Positions 34,437 to 43,306 of a DNA stretch of 64,000 nucleotides are shown here, in pieces (position 1 is the first letter of the stretch; each line of letters begins with the position of its first letter). Location of the stretch: the NCBI GenBank assembly GCA_037623315.1, contig JBBJJH010000001.1, forward strand, positions 141,019-205,018. The letters are read 5' to 3'. The position numbers were made by a program, and so were the translations under genes. The notes beneath the pieces were generated by a model. It ran no database searches. It was given only the letters and a program-made list of their open reading frames with translations, and was not told the DNA's origin. Origin of the DNA: Halanaerobiaceae bacterium ANBcell28 (GTDB lineage Bacteria > Bacillota > Halanaerobiia > Halanaerobiales > DTU029).

Positions 34437-36932
34437 TTATAAATGCTGTCTCCAAAACTCCTTTAATAAAATGGAAAGGTTTTTGCTTGAATAAACTTTC
34501 TTCTTAATTTGATGCCAGTAGGCAGGTAAAAGACTACTGTATTGATAGTTTTCATATCTCTCACCTATTAAAAAAATCACTCCCTCGTCTGTTGAACTTC
34601 TAATAGTTCTACCAGCTGCCTGAAGAATTTTGTTTACACCTGGGTAAAGGTAGGCAAAATCATATCCCTTGCTTACTTTTTTTTGAAAATAATCTTTAAT
34701 TAAATCTCTTTCTAAAGTTATTTGAGGATGTGCAACGCCTACAACTATAGTTCCTATTAATTTATCCCCTTTTAAATCTATTCCTTCTGAGAATATTCCA
34801 CCTGTAACAGCAAAAGCAAGGTAGTTATTTGAATTTCCATCAAAACTCTGTAAGTAATCTAAACGTTCTTTCTCTGTCATACCCCGATATTGCAAAAGAG
34901 TATTTACTTCAGGATATTTTTCATTAAAAAGTTCATATACAGCTTTCATATATGCATAAGATGGAAAAAATACTAAATAGTTACCCTTTTTACTACTTAC
35001 AATAGTATATAGATATTCTACTATAAGATTATAACCTTCTTTCCGCTTATTGAATTTAGTAGATATGTTATCGGCCACCAGCAAACACAAATTCTTGCTA
35101 TCAAAGGGTGATAGCAATTGTAAGTAATAATCATCATCAGCAGCCAGTACTTCTTGATAGTAATCTAATGGTGTTAGTGTAGCAGAGAAAAAAACTGCTG
35201 CCTTAGATTTTTTGAAAACTTCTTTTAAGTTTCTTGCTGGATCAATACAAAATAACTTCAACTTTAGATCATTACTTATATATTGATCTTCAGCATCACT
35301 TATGTTTGTAAAAAGATTCTTTTCTTTTCCTTTTTTATAGCTATCTTCAATTATACTATCTTCCTCTATGTAATAGCTAATGAAATTTTCCTCATATATA
35401 TCCATGATTTTAAGAAAGGCTAAAACTTTAAAATAAGTTTCTAATAATAATTGATAAAGGTCTTCTTTTTTACTGTGCTTGTTTTTATCTCCGTTTTCTA
35501 TAAGCCATTCTTCTACCATATTAATAAATCCATACAAGATAGGATAAAACTCAAGAGCTACTTCTTCTTCTATAATGTATCTTTCATTATTATGTTTGTC
35601 TTTAATTTTCAAAGCATATCCGGTCAAAAAAGAAACTATTCTATCTAAATAAGTAATTATGCTTTTATTTAACTTATTACTTTTTTCTTTTAAGATGCTA
35701 GATCTTAATTCGATAAATTGACTTAAATATATATCAGCAGAATACATTTCTCTAGCTCTACCTACTAAATTATGAGCCTCATCTATTAGAAATAAATAGT
35801 CTCTAGCTTCTTCGGCAAAAAAACGTTTCAGAGACACTCTTGGGTCAAAAACATAATTATAGTCACAGATTATAAAATCTACATGATTTGCTATATCTAA
35901 TGAAAACTCAAAGGGGCAAAGTTGATGTTTTTGTGCATATTCTGATATTATCTCTCTAGAAATAATATTTTCTTTCTCGAAAATTTCTTCTATACCAAAA
36001 TTAAGGCGATCATAATGACCTTTTGCATAAAGACAAAAATCCGGATCACAGATGCATTCATCCAGAAAACATATTTTTTCTTTTGCTGTTAAGGTAAGAA
36101 CTTTTATTTCAAGACCTTTGTTTATCAAACCTCTTATTGTGTCTTCTGCCACTTGTTTTGTTACAGTTTTTGCACTAAGATAAAAAATTTTCTCTAATAA
36201 ATCCTCACCTAAAGCTTTAATAGCAGGAAAGATAGTGGAAATAGTTTTACCAATACCGGTGGCTGCTTCTACGTATATTTTTTTATTGTCAACGATTGTT
36301 TTATAAACTGCTACCGCTAATTTTCGTTGTCCTTTACGATAAGATGCAAATGGGAATTCTAACTTTGCTAAACTTTTATTCCGTTTTTCTTTCCATCTAC
36401 TTTTATAATCCAGCCAATAGATATACTTATCCAAAAGCTCTTTAAAAAAAGCCTCTAACTCTTCTAGACTATATTTACGCTGAAATTCTTTTATCTTTTC
36501 TGTTTCCAATTGATAATATGTCAGTTGAGTAGTTATTTCTTTTAAATCATATTCTTTTATATAAAAAAAAGCATACAAAGTAAGCTGTCCCCAATGAATT
36601 TGATTATAATTTTCATTAATTGCCTCTAATGGTAGATGAGTTGACTTTATCTCTTCAATAATTAAATTACTATTATCTTTAATAAGACCATCAGCACGGC
36701 CACTAATTGTTATTATGTAATTTTTGTATTCATATGTATAAGAAAGAGAAATTTCAGCAGTGTAATTTTCTTCATCTCTGCTTTGCTGTAATTTCTGATG
36801 TGCTTTAGTCCCTTCTAATGCTCTGGAACTACCTTGAAATCCACTGCTTTTCAAATCACCTGAACGCAAGAGAAATTCGACTATTTCTCGAACTGATATT
36901 TTTATTTCTTCTTTCTCTTTCAACTTTTCCAT
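34437..36932 (-). CDS. RecB-like nuclease fused to a DinG/XPD-type iron-sulfur helicase
   Basis: The 831-residue protein has an N-terminal PD-(D/E)XK domain of the RecB/Cas4 sort (about 10-150). His45 lies in EGTKAHQ, Asp81 in GRADGLI, Glu94 and Lys96 in IEEIKST, and Gln116/Tyr120 in GQLTLY. A superfamily 2 helicase of the DinG/Rad3 type follows. Its Walker A motif is ATGIGKT (224-230), its DEAH box is 384-387, and Cys at 288, 293, 295, 300 and 339 could hold an iron-sulfur cluster (339 in the CPFE motif). The final motif VI is QAAGRTIRSSTDEG. It probably unwinds and trims DNA ends in repair. It is a single gene. Confidence 0.9.
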   Translation of the reverse strand: MEKLKEKEEIKISVREIVEFLLRSGDLKSSGFQGSSRALEGTKAHQKLQQSRDEENYTAEISLSYTYEYKNYIITISGRADGLIKDNSNLIIEEIKSTHLPLEAINENYNQIHWGQLTLYAFFYIKEYDLKEITTQLTYYQLETEKIKEFQRKYSLEELEAFFKELLDKYIYWLDYKSRWKEKRNKSLAKLEFPFASYRKGQRKLAVAVYKTIVDNKKIYVEAATGIGKTISTIFPAIKALGEDLLEKIFYLSAKTVTKQVAEDTIRGLINKGLEIKVLTLTAKEKICFLDECICDPDFCLYAKGHYDRLNFGIEEIFEKENIISREIISEYAQKHQLCPFEFSLDIANHVDFIICDYNYVFDPRVSLKRFFAEEARDYLFLIDEAHNLVGRAREMYSADIYLSQFIELRSSILKEKSNKLNKSIITYLDRIVSFLTGYALKIKDKHNNERYIIEEEVALEFYPILYGFINMVEEWLIENGDKNKHSKKEDLYQLLLETYFKVLAFLKIMDIYEENFISYYIEEDSIIEDSYKKGKEKNLFTNISDAEDQYISNDLKLKLFCIDPARNLKEVFKKSKAAVFFSATLTPLDYYQEVLAADDDYYLQLLSPFDSKNLCLLVADNISTKFNKRKEGYNLIVEYLYTIVSSKKGNYLVFFPSYAYMKAVYELFNEKYPEVNTLLQYRGMTEKERLDYLQSFDGNSNNYLAFAVTGGIFSEGIDLKGDKLIGTIVVGVAHPQITLERDLIKDYFQKKVSKGYDFAYLYPGVNKILQAAGRTIRSSTDEGVIFLIGERYENYQYSSLLPAYWHQIKKKVYSSKNLSILLKEFWRQHL

Positions 36933-36948
36933 TTATATCACCAGTTCA

Positions 36949-36990
36949 ATTCTATCATTTTTAAAGTTAAGTGTAAACGTTTGTTTACAC
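36949..36990 (-). promoter_or_regulatory. Perfect palindrome overlapping a possible promoter of the nuclease-helicase gene
   Basis: GTGTAAAC (36971-36978) and GTTTACAC (36983-36990) are perfect inverted arms with a 4-base centre. On the minus strand, TTTACA inside one arm (36977-36972), a 17-base spacer and TAGAAT (36954-36949) form a possible promoter. The transcript would then start right at the ribosome site, so the promoter call is weaker than the palindrome. The palindrome looks like a repressor site, not a terminator, as it lacks a U-run. Confidence 0.55.
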
Positions 36991-37129
36991 TAGATGCTAT
37001 TCCTAAGCTAATTTACAAGGATAAGCATTATCGAATATGGTCTTAATAAATGCTGCATTGGCTTAATCCAGATTCTAATAAGCATTAAATATCAGCAAAT
37101 TCGAAAGCACTTAATTTCTTTGGTATTAA

Positions 37130-37165
37130 AAAGCGTTTTAGCTCATCAAAGAGCCAAAACGCTTT
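37130..37165 (-). terminator. Terminator of glmS
   Basis: AAAGCGTTTTAGCTC pairs with GAGCCAAAACGCTTT (one mismatch) about 35 bases past the glmS stop, followed by TTTAAT on the minus strand. Confidence 0.8.
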
Positions 37166-37198
37166 AATTCATAACTAATATTATCTAGCAGACAATGG

Positions 37199-39025
37199 CT
37201 ACTCCACTGTAACACTCTTAGCAAGATTACGAGGTTGATCTACATCATATCCTCTTTCCAAAGCAGTATAATATGCTAATAATTGTAATGGAATTATTGC
37301 CAAAATAGAACTAAATAGTTCATTTATCTTAGGAATATATATTACATGATCTACTGATTTTTCTATTTCCTTTTCTCCAGTAAAAGCTATTGCTGTTACA
37401 TCTGCTCCTCTTGCTTTTACCTCTTTGATATTACTTAATGTCTTATCATATAGAGACATTCTAGTAGCAATTGCTACAACAGGAATACCATCTTCAATCA
37501 ATGCCAATGGCCCATGTTTTAATTCACCTGCAGGATAGGCTTCTGCGTGAATATATGAAATTTCTTTTAGTTTCAGAGCACCCTCAAGAGCCAGGGCATA
37601 GTCAGTATTTCTACCGATAAAAAAAGCATCGTTCTGTAAATGATAAACTTGAGCCCTACCCCTTATTAACTCATCACAACTTTCTATAGTTTCGGCTGCT
37701 AATTCGGGAACTTTAATAAGCTCGGAAATATATTCTCTTAATTTTTTCTGCGTTATGCTTCCCATTGCGTTTGCAAAATATAAGGCAAGTATATAAAATG
37801 CTGCAAGCATAGTAATATACGCTTTGGTAGAAGCAACAGCTATTTCCGGTCCAGCTTTTAAATATAAAACTTCATCTGCTTCCCTGGCTATAGTACTTCC
37901 TACTACATTTGTAATAGCAAGAACCTTAGCTCCTCTCTTTTGAGCAAGACGCAAGCCAGCAAGTGTATCTGCTGTTTCACCAGATTGACTTACTACAATT
38001 ACTAGAGTTTCTTCATCTATCAAAGGATCACGATATCTAAATTCTGATGCAACATCAAGATTAACAGGTATCCTACTTAATTTTTCGATCACATACTTAC
38101 CCACCATACCAGCATATGATGCTGTTCCACAAGCTATAACTTCTATCTTCTTAAATTTCCTTATATCGGAAGAAGAAAATTTTAATTCTGATAGATTAAT
38201 CTCGTCTCTAGTAATTCGATTACTTAATACCCGTCTTAATGCATCTGACTGCTCGTGAATCTCTTTCAACATATAATGCTGATAAGCATTTTTTTCAGCC
38301 ATTTCTGCATCCCAATTAACCTCGAAGATTTCTTTATCAATAGCTACACCGTCAATGTCATATACAGAAACAGTATCCCGGGTAATTTCTGCAATCTCTC
38401 CGTCATCTAGAATATAGAAACTATTTGTATACTTTAAGAAGGCAGGAATATCTGAAGCGATAAAATTTTCTTTATCACCTAAGCCAATTATTAGAGGACT
38501 ATCCTGACGGATAGCATAAATTTTGTCAGGATCATTTTTCGTAATTAAAGATATAGCATAAGACCCTTCTAAATTTTTAATAAGTTTCACAATCGTATTC
38601 TTCATATCACCATCATAAAGATCCTCAAATAAATGCGCAATAACTTCTGTATCTGTTTCTGACTTGAATTTATGACCTTTTTTTATCAAGCTATCTTTGA
38701 GTTGCTGGTAATTTTCTATAATACCATTATGCACTATTACAAATTCTCCACTACAATCTGCATGGGGATGAGAGTTTTCATTAGAGGGACGACCATGTGT
38801 AGCCCAGCGGGTATGGCCTATACCATAATTACCTTTCGGAGGCTCATTTTCAAGTAATTCTTCCAGTTCTTTGAGCTTTCCCTGTTTTTTCAAGATAGAA
38901 ATATCTCCATCACTATTTACTGCTATCCCTGCAGAATCATAACCCCGATATTCCAGTCTTTTTAAACCGCCCAATAATGTTGGGGCAACTTCCCGTTCTC
39001 CAATATATCCAACAATTCCGCACAT
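37199..39025 (-). CDS. glmS: Glutamine-fructose-6-phosphate aminotransferase
   Basis: GlmS makes glucosamine 6-phosphate from fructose 6-phosphate and glutamine, the first step to wall amino sugars. The 608-residue protein has catalytic Cys2 (MCGIVGYIG), EYRGYDSAGIA, GHTRWATHGRPS (glutaminase), then two SIS sugar domains with ACGTASYAG and VSQSGETADTLA. It ends in QPRNLAKSVTVE with the terminal catalytic Lys. Its mRNA leader carries a glmS ribozyme, giving feedback by glucosamine 6-phosphate. glmM, the next enzyme, is 5 kb away. Confidence 0.98.
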   Translation of the reverse strand: MCGIVGYIGEREVAPTLLGGLKRLEYRGYDSAGIAVNSDGDISILKKQGKLKELEELLENEPPKGNYGIGHTRWATHGRPSNENSHPHADCSGEFVIVHNGIIENYQQLKDSLIKKGHKFKSETDTEVIAHLFEDLYDGDMKNTIVKLIKNLEGSYAISLITKNDPDKIYAIRQDSPLIIGLGDKENFIASDIPAFLKYTNSFYILDDGEIAEITRDTVSVYDIDGVAIDKEIFEVNWDAEMAEKNAYQHYMLKEIHEQSDALRRVLSNRITRDEINLSELKFSSSDIRKFKKIEVIACGTASYAGMVGKYVIEKLSRIPVNLDVASEFRYRDPLIDEETLVIVVSQSGETADTLAGLRLAQKRGAKVLAITNVVGSTIAREADEVLYLKAGPEIAVASTKAYITMLAAFYILALYFANAMGSITQKKLREYISELIKVPELAAETIESCDELIRGRAQVYHLQNDAFFIGRNTDYALALEGALKLKEISYIHAEAYPAGELKHGPLALIEDGIPVVAIATRMSLYDKTLSNIKEVKARGADVTAIAFTGEKEIEKSVDHVIYIPKINELFSSILAIIPLQLLAYYTALERGYDVDQPRNLAKSVTVE

Positions 39026-39071
39026 TTTTAATTACCTCCGTCTATATTAAATTTTAGCTCTAACTAGTATT

Positions 39072-39215
39072 CCTTTTGTTCCAATAGTCACCTATGGGTT
39101 TATAGAATACATTAAAGGCTTGTTAGAGAAAGCCTGGAGGCATCCGCCGAATTTTCGATAAACCTCCCCCTCGTCAACTTAGATGCAATTTCCGAACCAT
39201 CTAAGTACTGGCGCT
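39072..39215 (-). ncRNA. glmS ribozyme (glucosamine-6-phosphate responsive)
   Basis: The minus-strand RNA has AGCGCCAGTACTTAGATGG at its 5' end, with cleavage expected just before the G at 39214. It also has AGTTGACGAGG, GGAGGTTTATCGA, AATTCGGCGGATGCCTCC and a 3' domain ending CATAGGTGACTATTGGAAC, all core parts of the family in the right order. It lies about 45 bases ahead of the glmS start. Glucosamine 6-phosphate should trigger self-cleavage and loss of the mRNA. Confidence 0.95.
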
Positions 39216-39303
39216 TTTTTCTTTTTTTTAGTATTTACATCACCTCCATCTTTAATAAGTGAAAAGTTAAACAAAAGCTTCTCATTCAAAAGCATACTAA
39301 TAT

Positions 39304-39332
39304 ATTATAGCACATATATATTTTTTTGTTAA
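39304..39332 (-). promoter_or_regulatory. Promoter of the glmS ribozyme transcript
   Basis: TTAACA (39332-39327), 17 bases, TATAAT (39309-39304), about 85 bases upstream of the ribozyme cleavage site. Confidence 0.75.
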
Positions 39333-39695
39333 TGATTTGTCTCTACTTTAATTTAAATTTAATTTAAACTAAGAAGCGAACACAATTTTTCCATAAATCT
39401 ACCTTAGTAGTAATACCTCTATCTAAACCCATGTGAGAAAAATATTAAAAAAATTAACAAAAAAAGGAGGATATTACTGACTTATGTAGAATATTATTAT
39501 TAAGAATGTGTATATAATTACAATCTAACGATAAATTATCCAAATCGAATTAGCATTTATTATTAATTTTTCTGTTTAATATATATATTAAGAAATTTTT
39601 TTCTAAAAATAAGCAGGAATTTTTATAAAAAGCTTGAATATATTAAATTAGAAATAAGGACCAAATTTGATTTTTATTGCTTTTGCATGTATTTC

Positions 39696-39724
39696 TTGGC
39701 ACTCCCTAAACCGATTTAGAATTA
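39696..39724 (+). promoter_or_regulatory. LacI-type operator inside the promoter of the sugar ABC operon
   Basis: The 14-mer CTAAACCGATTTAG (39706-39719) is a palindrome apart from its inner pair, with the central CG typical of LacI-family or CcpA sites. TTGGCA (39696-39701) precedes it and TAGAAT follows, so a bound repressor would block the promoter. The rest of the spacer from 39335 to 39955 is AT-rich. It includes an orphan AAAGGAGG at 39469-39476 with no reading frame behind it, and otherwise nothing I can name. Confidence 0.5.
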
Positions 39725-39965
39725 AAGCTATGCATATATTCTTAATTACATATTTTTATTCCTAATTACATTTTCAAAAAATATATTTATTTAGCTATTT
39801 TTTTATAATAATTTATTTATTATATTAATAGAATTAAATTAAACAAGCACTTATAATTTTAATAATTGAGTGAGGTGATATTATTATAGTAATTATTTAA
39901 TAATTAAATTCAAGTGTATGAATATTTTGATTAGTATTAAACATTAATTTCAAGAGGTGAATTCA

Positions 39966-40862
39966 ATGAAAAAATCAAAAGCTTTAGGATATTTATTTAT
40001 CCTACCAGCAGTATTAGGCATGTTATTTGTACATATTATGCCAATGGGCTGGGGTATTTTAATTAGTTTTAGAGATTTAACCATACGAACTATCAGAGAT
40101 TGGACAAGTGCGCCATTTGTTGGAATTCAAAACTTTATAAATGCTCTTAATCCTGTAACAACAATTGGACAGAGATATTTACAAAGTTTATATAATATTT
40201 TCTTTTTTGGTGTGATGACAATATCGATCGGATTTGTTATAGCTCTTGTAGTTGCCTTAATTTTAAACAAACCTTTTAAATGTAAAACTTTAATCAGAGG
40301 TTTGTTTCTAGTTCCTTACATAACACCTGACTCTGTTGCTTTTAACTTCTGGAGATTTATATTTCAAAGAAGAATAGGAATTTTCAATGAAATGTTATTA
40401 CGAATCGGTATCATTCGAGAACCTATCACTTGGCTAGTAGGTCGCAATACTATGTGGGCAGTTATAATTGCTTCAATATGGAAAGGGTGGCCTCTCACTG
40501 CACTAATTTTATTAGCAGGTTTACAAACAATTCCTGGTGAAATCTATGAGGCCGCAAAAATTGATGGTGCTAGTGCCTGGCAACAATTTAAATATATAAC
40601 TATACCATATTTAAAACCTATCATTAAAACTGTAATGATTATGAATATTTTATGGAACTTCCATGCTTATAATCAATTTAGAGTAATGTTTGGAGCTGAC
40701 CCTGGAAGGTATGCTGAAGTACCAAATACTTTAATTATGCGCGAAGCATTTGAGCATTATAGATATGGTCAAGGCGCAGCCTTATCAGTATTACTAATGC
40801 TAATTATGTTAACGATTGTTTTAATATATCTAATTTTCTTCCGCAATAAAACGGAAGAATAA
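39966..40862 (+). CDS. Sugar ABC transporter permease, MalF/UgpA type
   Basis: This 298-residue inner-membrane permease has six hydrophobic segments and the EAA loop EIYEAAKIDGASAWQQFKYITIPYLKP that docks with the ATPase, placed as in the carbohydrate uptake CUT1 family. The ATG at 39966 follows AGAGGTGA; the GTG three codons earlier is part of that site. It is first of a three-gene operon with a second permease and a binding protein. No ATPase gene is present, so a shared MsmX-like ATPase is likely encoded elsewhere. Confidence 0.93.
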   Translation: MKKSKALGYLFILPAVLGMLFVHIMPMGWGILISFRDLTIRTIRDWTSAPFVGIQNFINALNPVTTIGQRYLQSLYNIFFFGVMTISIGFVIALVVALILNKPFKCKTLIRGLFLVPYITPDSVAFNFWRFIFQRRIGIFNEMLLRIGIIREPITWLVGRNTMWAVIIASIWKGWPLTALILLAGLQTIPGEIYEAAKIDGASAWQQFKYITIPYLKPIIKTVMIMNILWNFHAYNQFRVMFGADPGRYAEVPNTLIMREAFEHYRYGQGAALSVLLMLIMLTIVLIYLIFFRNKTEE

Positions 40863-40876
40863 AAGGAGTGAATTTA

Positions 40877-41725
40877 ATGAACAAGAGAACACCTTTAGAA
40901 AATTTCTTATTTTATTTTCTCATTTTGCTTTTACTATTTTTTGTATTAGCTCCATACGCATGGATGGTTTCCAGTTCTTTTAAAACAACATTAGAAATTC
41001 AAGGAATGACACCTACCTGGATACCTCAAACTTTAACGTTGGAAAATTATGTTAGAATGAATCAGACTGTACCTATTGTAGACTATTTTATGAATAGTGT
41101 TATTATTAGTTTAGGTACCATGATATTTAGCCTTTTGTTGGCAGTTTTGGCCGCTTATGGCATTTCTAGATTCAATTTTCCAGGAAGAAATATATATATT
41201 CTTGTTTTACTAGCAACACAAATGTTACCTGGAGTGCTATTTGTCATACCATACTTTATGCTATTTACATGGATTAGAAATACTTTTGGTATTCAGATGA
41301 CAAATACTTATCATGGTATGATTTTTACCTATACTTCTTTTTCTTTGCCTTTCGCAATATTAATGCTCAGAAACTATCTGGATTCTGTGCCTAGAAGTAT
41401 TGATGAACAAGCCTTAATTGATGGTTGTACTAGATTTATGGCTCTATTTAGAATAATAATCCCTCTAGCCAAACCAGGTATGGCAGCTATTGGTATTTAT
41501 TCTTTTATTATGGCCTGGAATGAAATTCTCTTTGCAACTATTTTAACTAGAGGAGAAACTAGAACCATTTCACTTGGTTTATTAAGATATCTTACACAAA
41601 ATGCATCACGTTGGGGAGAAATGATGGCAGCTTGTATTTTTGCAACTATACCAATTATTATAATATTTACTTTAGTTCAAAAAAATCTCGTAAAAGGTCT
41701 AATCTCAGGGGCAACAAAAGGTTAA
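40877..41725 (+). CDS. Sugar ABC transporter permease, MalG/UgpE type
   Basis: The 282-residue partner permease has six membrane segments, the start LFFVLAPYAWMVSSSFK, and the EAA loop SIDEQALIDGCTRFMALFRIIIPLAKPGMAA. It also has AWNEILFATIL near the C-terminus, all typical of the second CUT1 permease. The ATG at 40877 follows AAGGAGTGA, 14 bases after the first permease stop. The GTG at 40868 lies in the ribosome site. Confidence 0.93.
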   Translation: MNKRTPLENFLFYFLILLLLFFVLAPYAWMVSSSFKTTLEIQGMTPTWIPQTLTLENYVRMNQTVPIVDYFMNSVIISLGTMIFSLLLAVLAAYGISRFNFPGRNIYILVLLATQMLPGVLFVIPYFMLFTWIRNTFGIQMTNTYHGMIFTYTSFSLPFAILMLRNYLDSVPRSIDEQALIDGCTRFMALFRIIIPLAKPGMAAIGIYSFIMAWNEILFATILTRGETRTISLGLLRYLTQNASRWGEMMAACIFATIPIIIIFTLVQKNLVKGLISGATKG

Positions 41726-41851
41726 ACTTTGTTTATATACAAGTATTATAAAAAAATTAAAGGGGGTGGTCTATAAGTTTAGGTTCAAGATTTAATGTTG
41801 GCAATGTCGGTTGGTCTTATTTTTAATATCAAATTAGGGGGTTTTTACAAA

Positions 41852-43102
41852 ATGAAAAAATCATTAATTTTGTTAACTGTTGTTTTGACACTTGTAGTAG
41901 CTACAACTATTGCTAGTGCCGTTGAAATTACATTCTGGTCTATGGATAATGCTCCTTCAGCAATTCATACTGCCTGGATGAACGAACAAGCTGAGATTTT
42001 TGAAGCAGAAACTGGTATTAAAGTAAACTTTGAAGAAATAGGTTGGGGAGATGGGCCACTAATTATGAATGCTATAATTACTGGCGAAGGTGCTCATGTA
42101 TTCCAATTAGGAACTACATGGAATCCAGAATATGCATCAACTGGTGGATTACTTGAAATAGATATGGATGACTTTGGTGGCGCCGATTCATTCTTCGAAG
42201 CTAACCTTGAATCTACTACTCTTGATGGTGTTAACTATGGTGTACCATGGTTTGCTGAGACAAGAGTTCTATTCTACAACGTTGATATGTTTGAAGAAGC
42301 TGGCGTAGAGCCTCCTCAAACTTATCTAGATCTAGTAGACGTTGGACTAGAAATAGTTGACACTTTTGGTGAAGGAAGAGCTATTGCAACTGCTGGTACT
42401 GGTGCTTGGGACTTAATCCATAACTGGGCTATTATTCTTTGGGCTCATGGTGGAGATATGTTAAATCAAGACAATACTGCAGCTGTATTTAATTCTGCTG
42501 CTGGTGAAAGAGCTATGAATTACTGGGTTAACCTAGTAGCTAATGGTTTAGCTGACGAAGCTTGTGCTGAGTACAACCAACCTCAAGCTGACTCTGCTTT
42601 CATTAATGAAGATGCAGCTATGGCTTTTATGGGTCCTTGGAATATTGCTAATATTATGGATCAAAATCCAGACTTGAACTTTGATATCGTAGAACCACCT
42701 GCAGGTCCTTTTGGTAGAGCTTCATTCTCTGGTGGTAGTAATTTAGCAATTAGAAATAACGCTCCTGCAGAAGAATTAGAAGCTGCTAAAGCTTGGGTTG
42801 CTTACTTAGTTAGTGATGAAGTACTAGCTGATTATACTAAAAATCTATCTATGATGATTCCTGCTAATAAAGCAGCTTTAGATGATCCTTATTATGATAG
42901 TGAACTATGGCAAACATTTATCACTACTTTAGGTTATGCTACTGCTTATCCTCCTCTTGCAGAGTGGGGTCCAATCGAAGGTGCTATCCAAGGTAACTTC
43001 GGTCAAGTATTATCTGACTATGTAGATGGTAACTTTACTAGCACAACTGCAAAAGAATATCTTGATGCAGCAGCTGCTGAAGTAAATAATATCTTAGATT
43101 AA
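41852..43102 (+). CDS. Sugar ABC transporter substrate-binding protein (MalE-like)
   Basis: The 416-residue protein has a signal peptide (about 1-23, ending ASAVE) and no lipobox Cys, so it should be free in a periplasm. The mature part fits family 1 solute-binding proteins: ITFWSMDNAPSAIHTAWMNEQAEIFEAETGIKV, VPWFAETRVLFYNVDMFEEAGVEPPQT, and AAMAFMGPWN. The ATG at 41852 follows AGGGGG; an upstream in-frame start lacks a site. The sugar cannot be told. As third gene of the operon it has its own strong ribosome site, fitting high expression. Confidence 0.92.
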   Translation: MKKSLILLTVVLTLVVATTIASAVEITFWSMDNAPSAIHTAWMNEQAEIFEAETGIKVNFEEIGWGDGPLIMNAIITGEGAHVFQLGTTWNPEYASTGGLLEIDMDDFGGADSFFEANLESTTLDGVNYGVPWFAETRVLFYNVDMFEEAGVEPPQTYLDLVDVGLEIVDTFGEGRAIATAGTGAWDLIHNWAIILWAHGGDMLNQDNTAAVFNSAAGERAMNYWVNLVANGLADEACAEYNQPQADSAFINEDAAMAFMGPWNIANIMDQNPDLNFDIVEPPAGPFGRASFSGGSNLAIRNNAPAEELEAAKAWVAYLVSDEVLADYTKNLSMMIPANKAALDDPYYDSELWQTFITTLGYATAYPPLAEWGPIEGAIQGNFGQVLSDYVDGNFTSTTAKEYLDAAAAEVNNILD

Positions 43103-43195
43103 GTAATATCAAAGGCCAACAGATTTTATATCTAAATGCTTTTTAAGTATCATAAATATTTAATCTAAAAGCCTTCAGATATCTTATGAACACCC

Positions 43196-43247
43196 AACAC
43201 CCTGTTAGGAGAACACATAATGTGCTCTTAACAGGGTGTTTTTTTAT
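43196..43247 (+). terminator. Terminator of the sugar ABC operon
   Basis: AACACCCTGTTA pairs with TAACAGGGTGTT (12 bp, inner stem AGCACA/TGTGCT-like) and is followed by a run of seven T. Confidence 0.9.
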
Positions 43248-43306
43248 AATATAAATAATGCCCCTTCTAAGAGCAACGGGACATTATTTATTGTAAAAAG
43301 TCTTTA

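Noticed and set aside
39469-39500. Perfect AAAGGAGG suggesting a gene start
   Set aside because: The ATG that follows is directly followed by TAG and no other frame opens.
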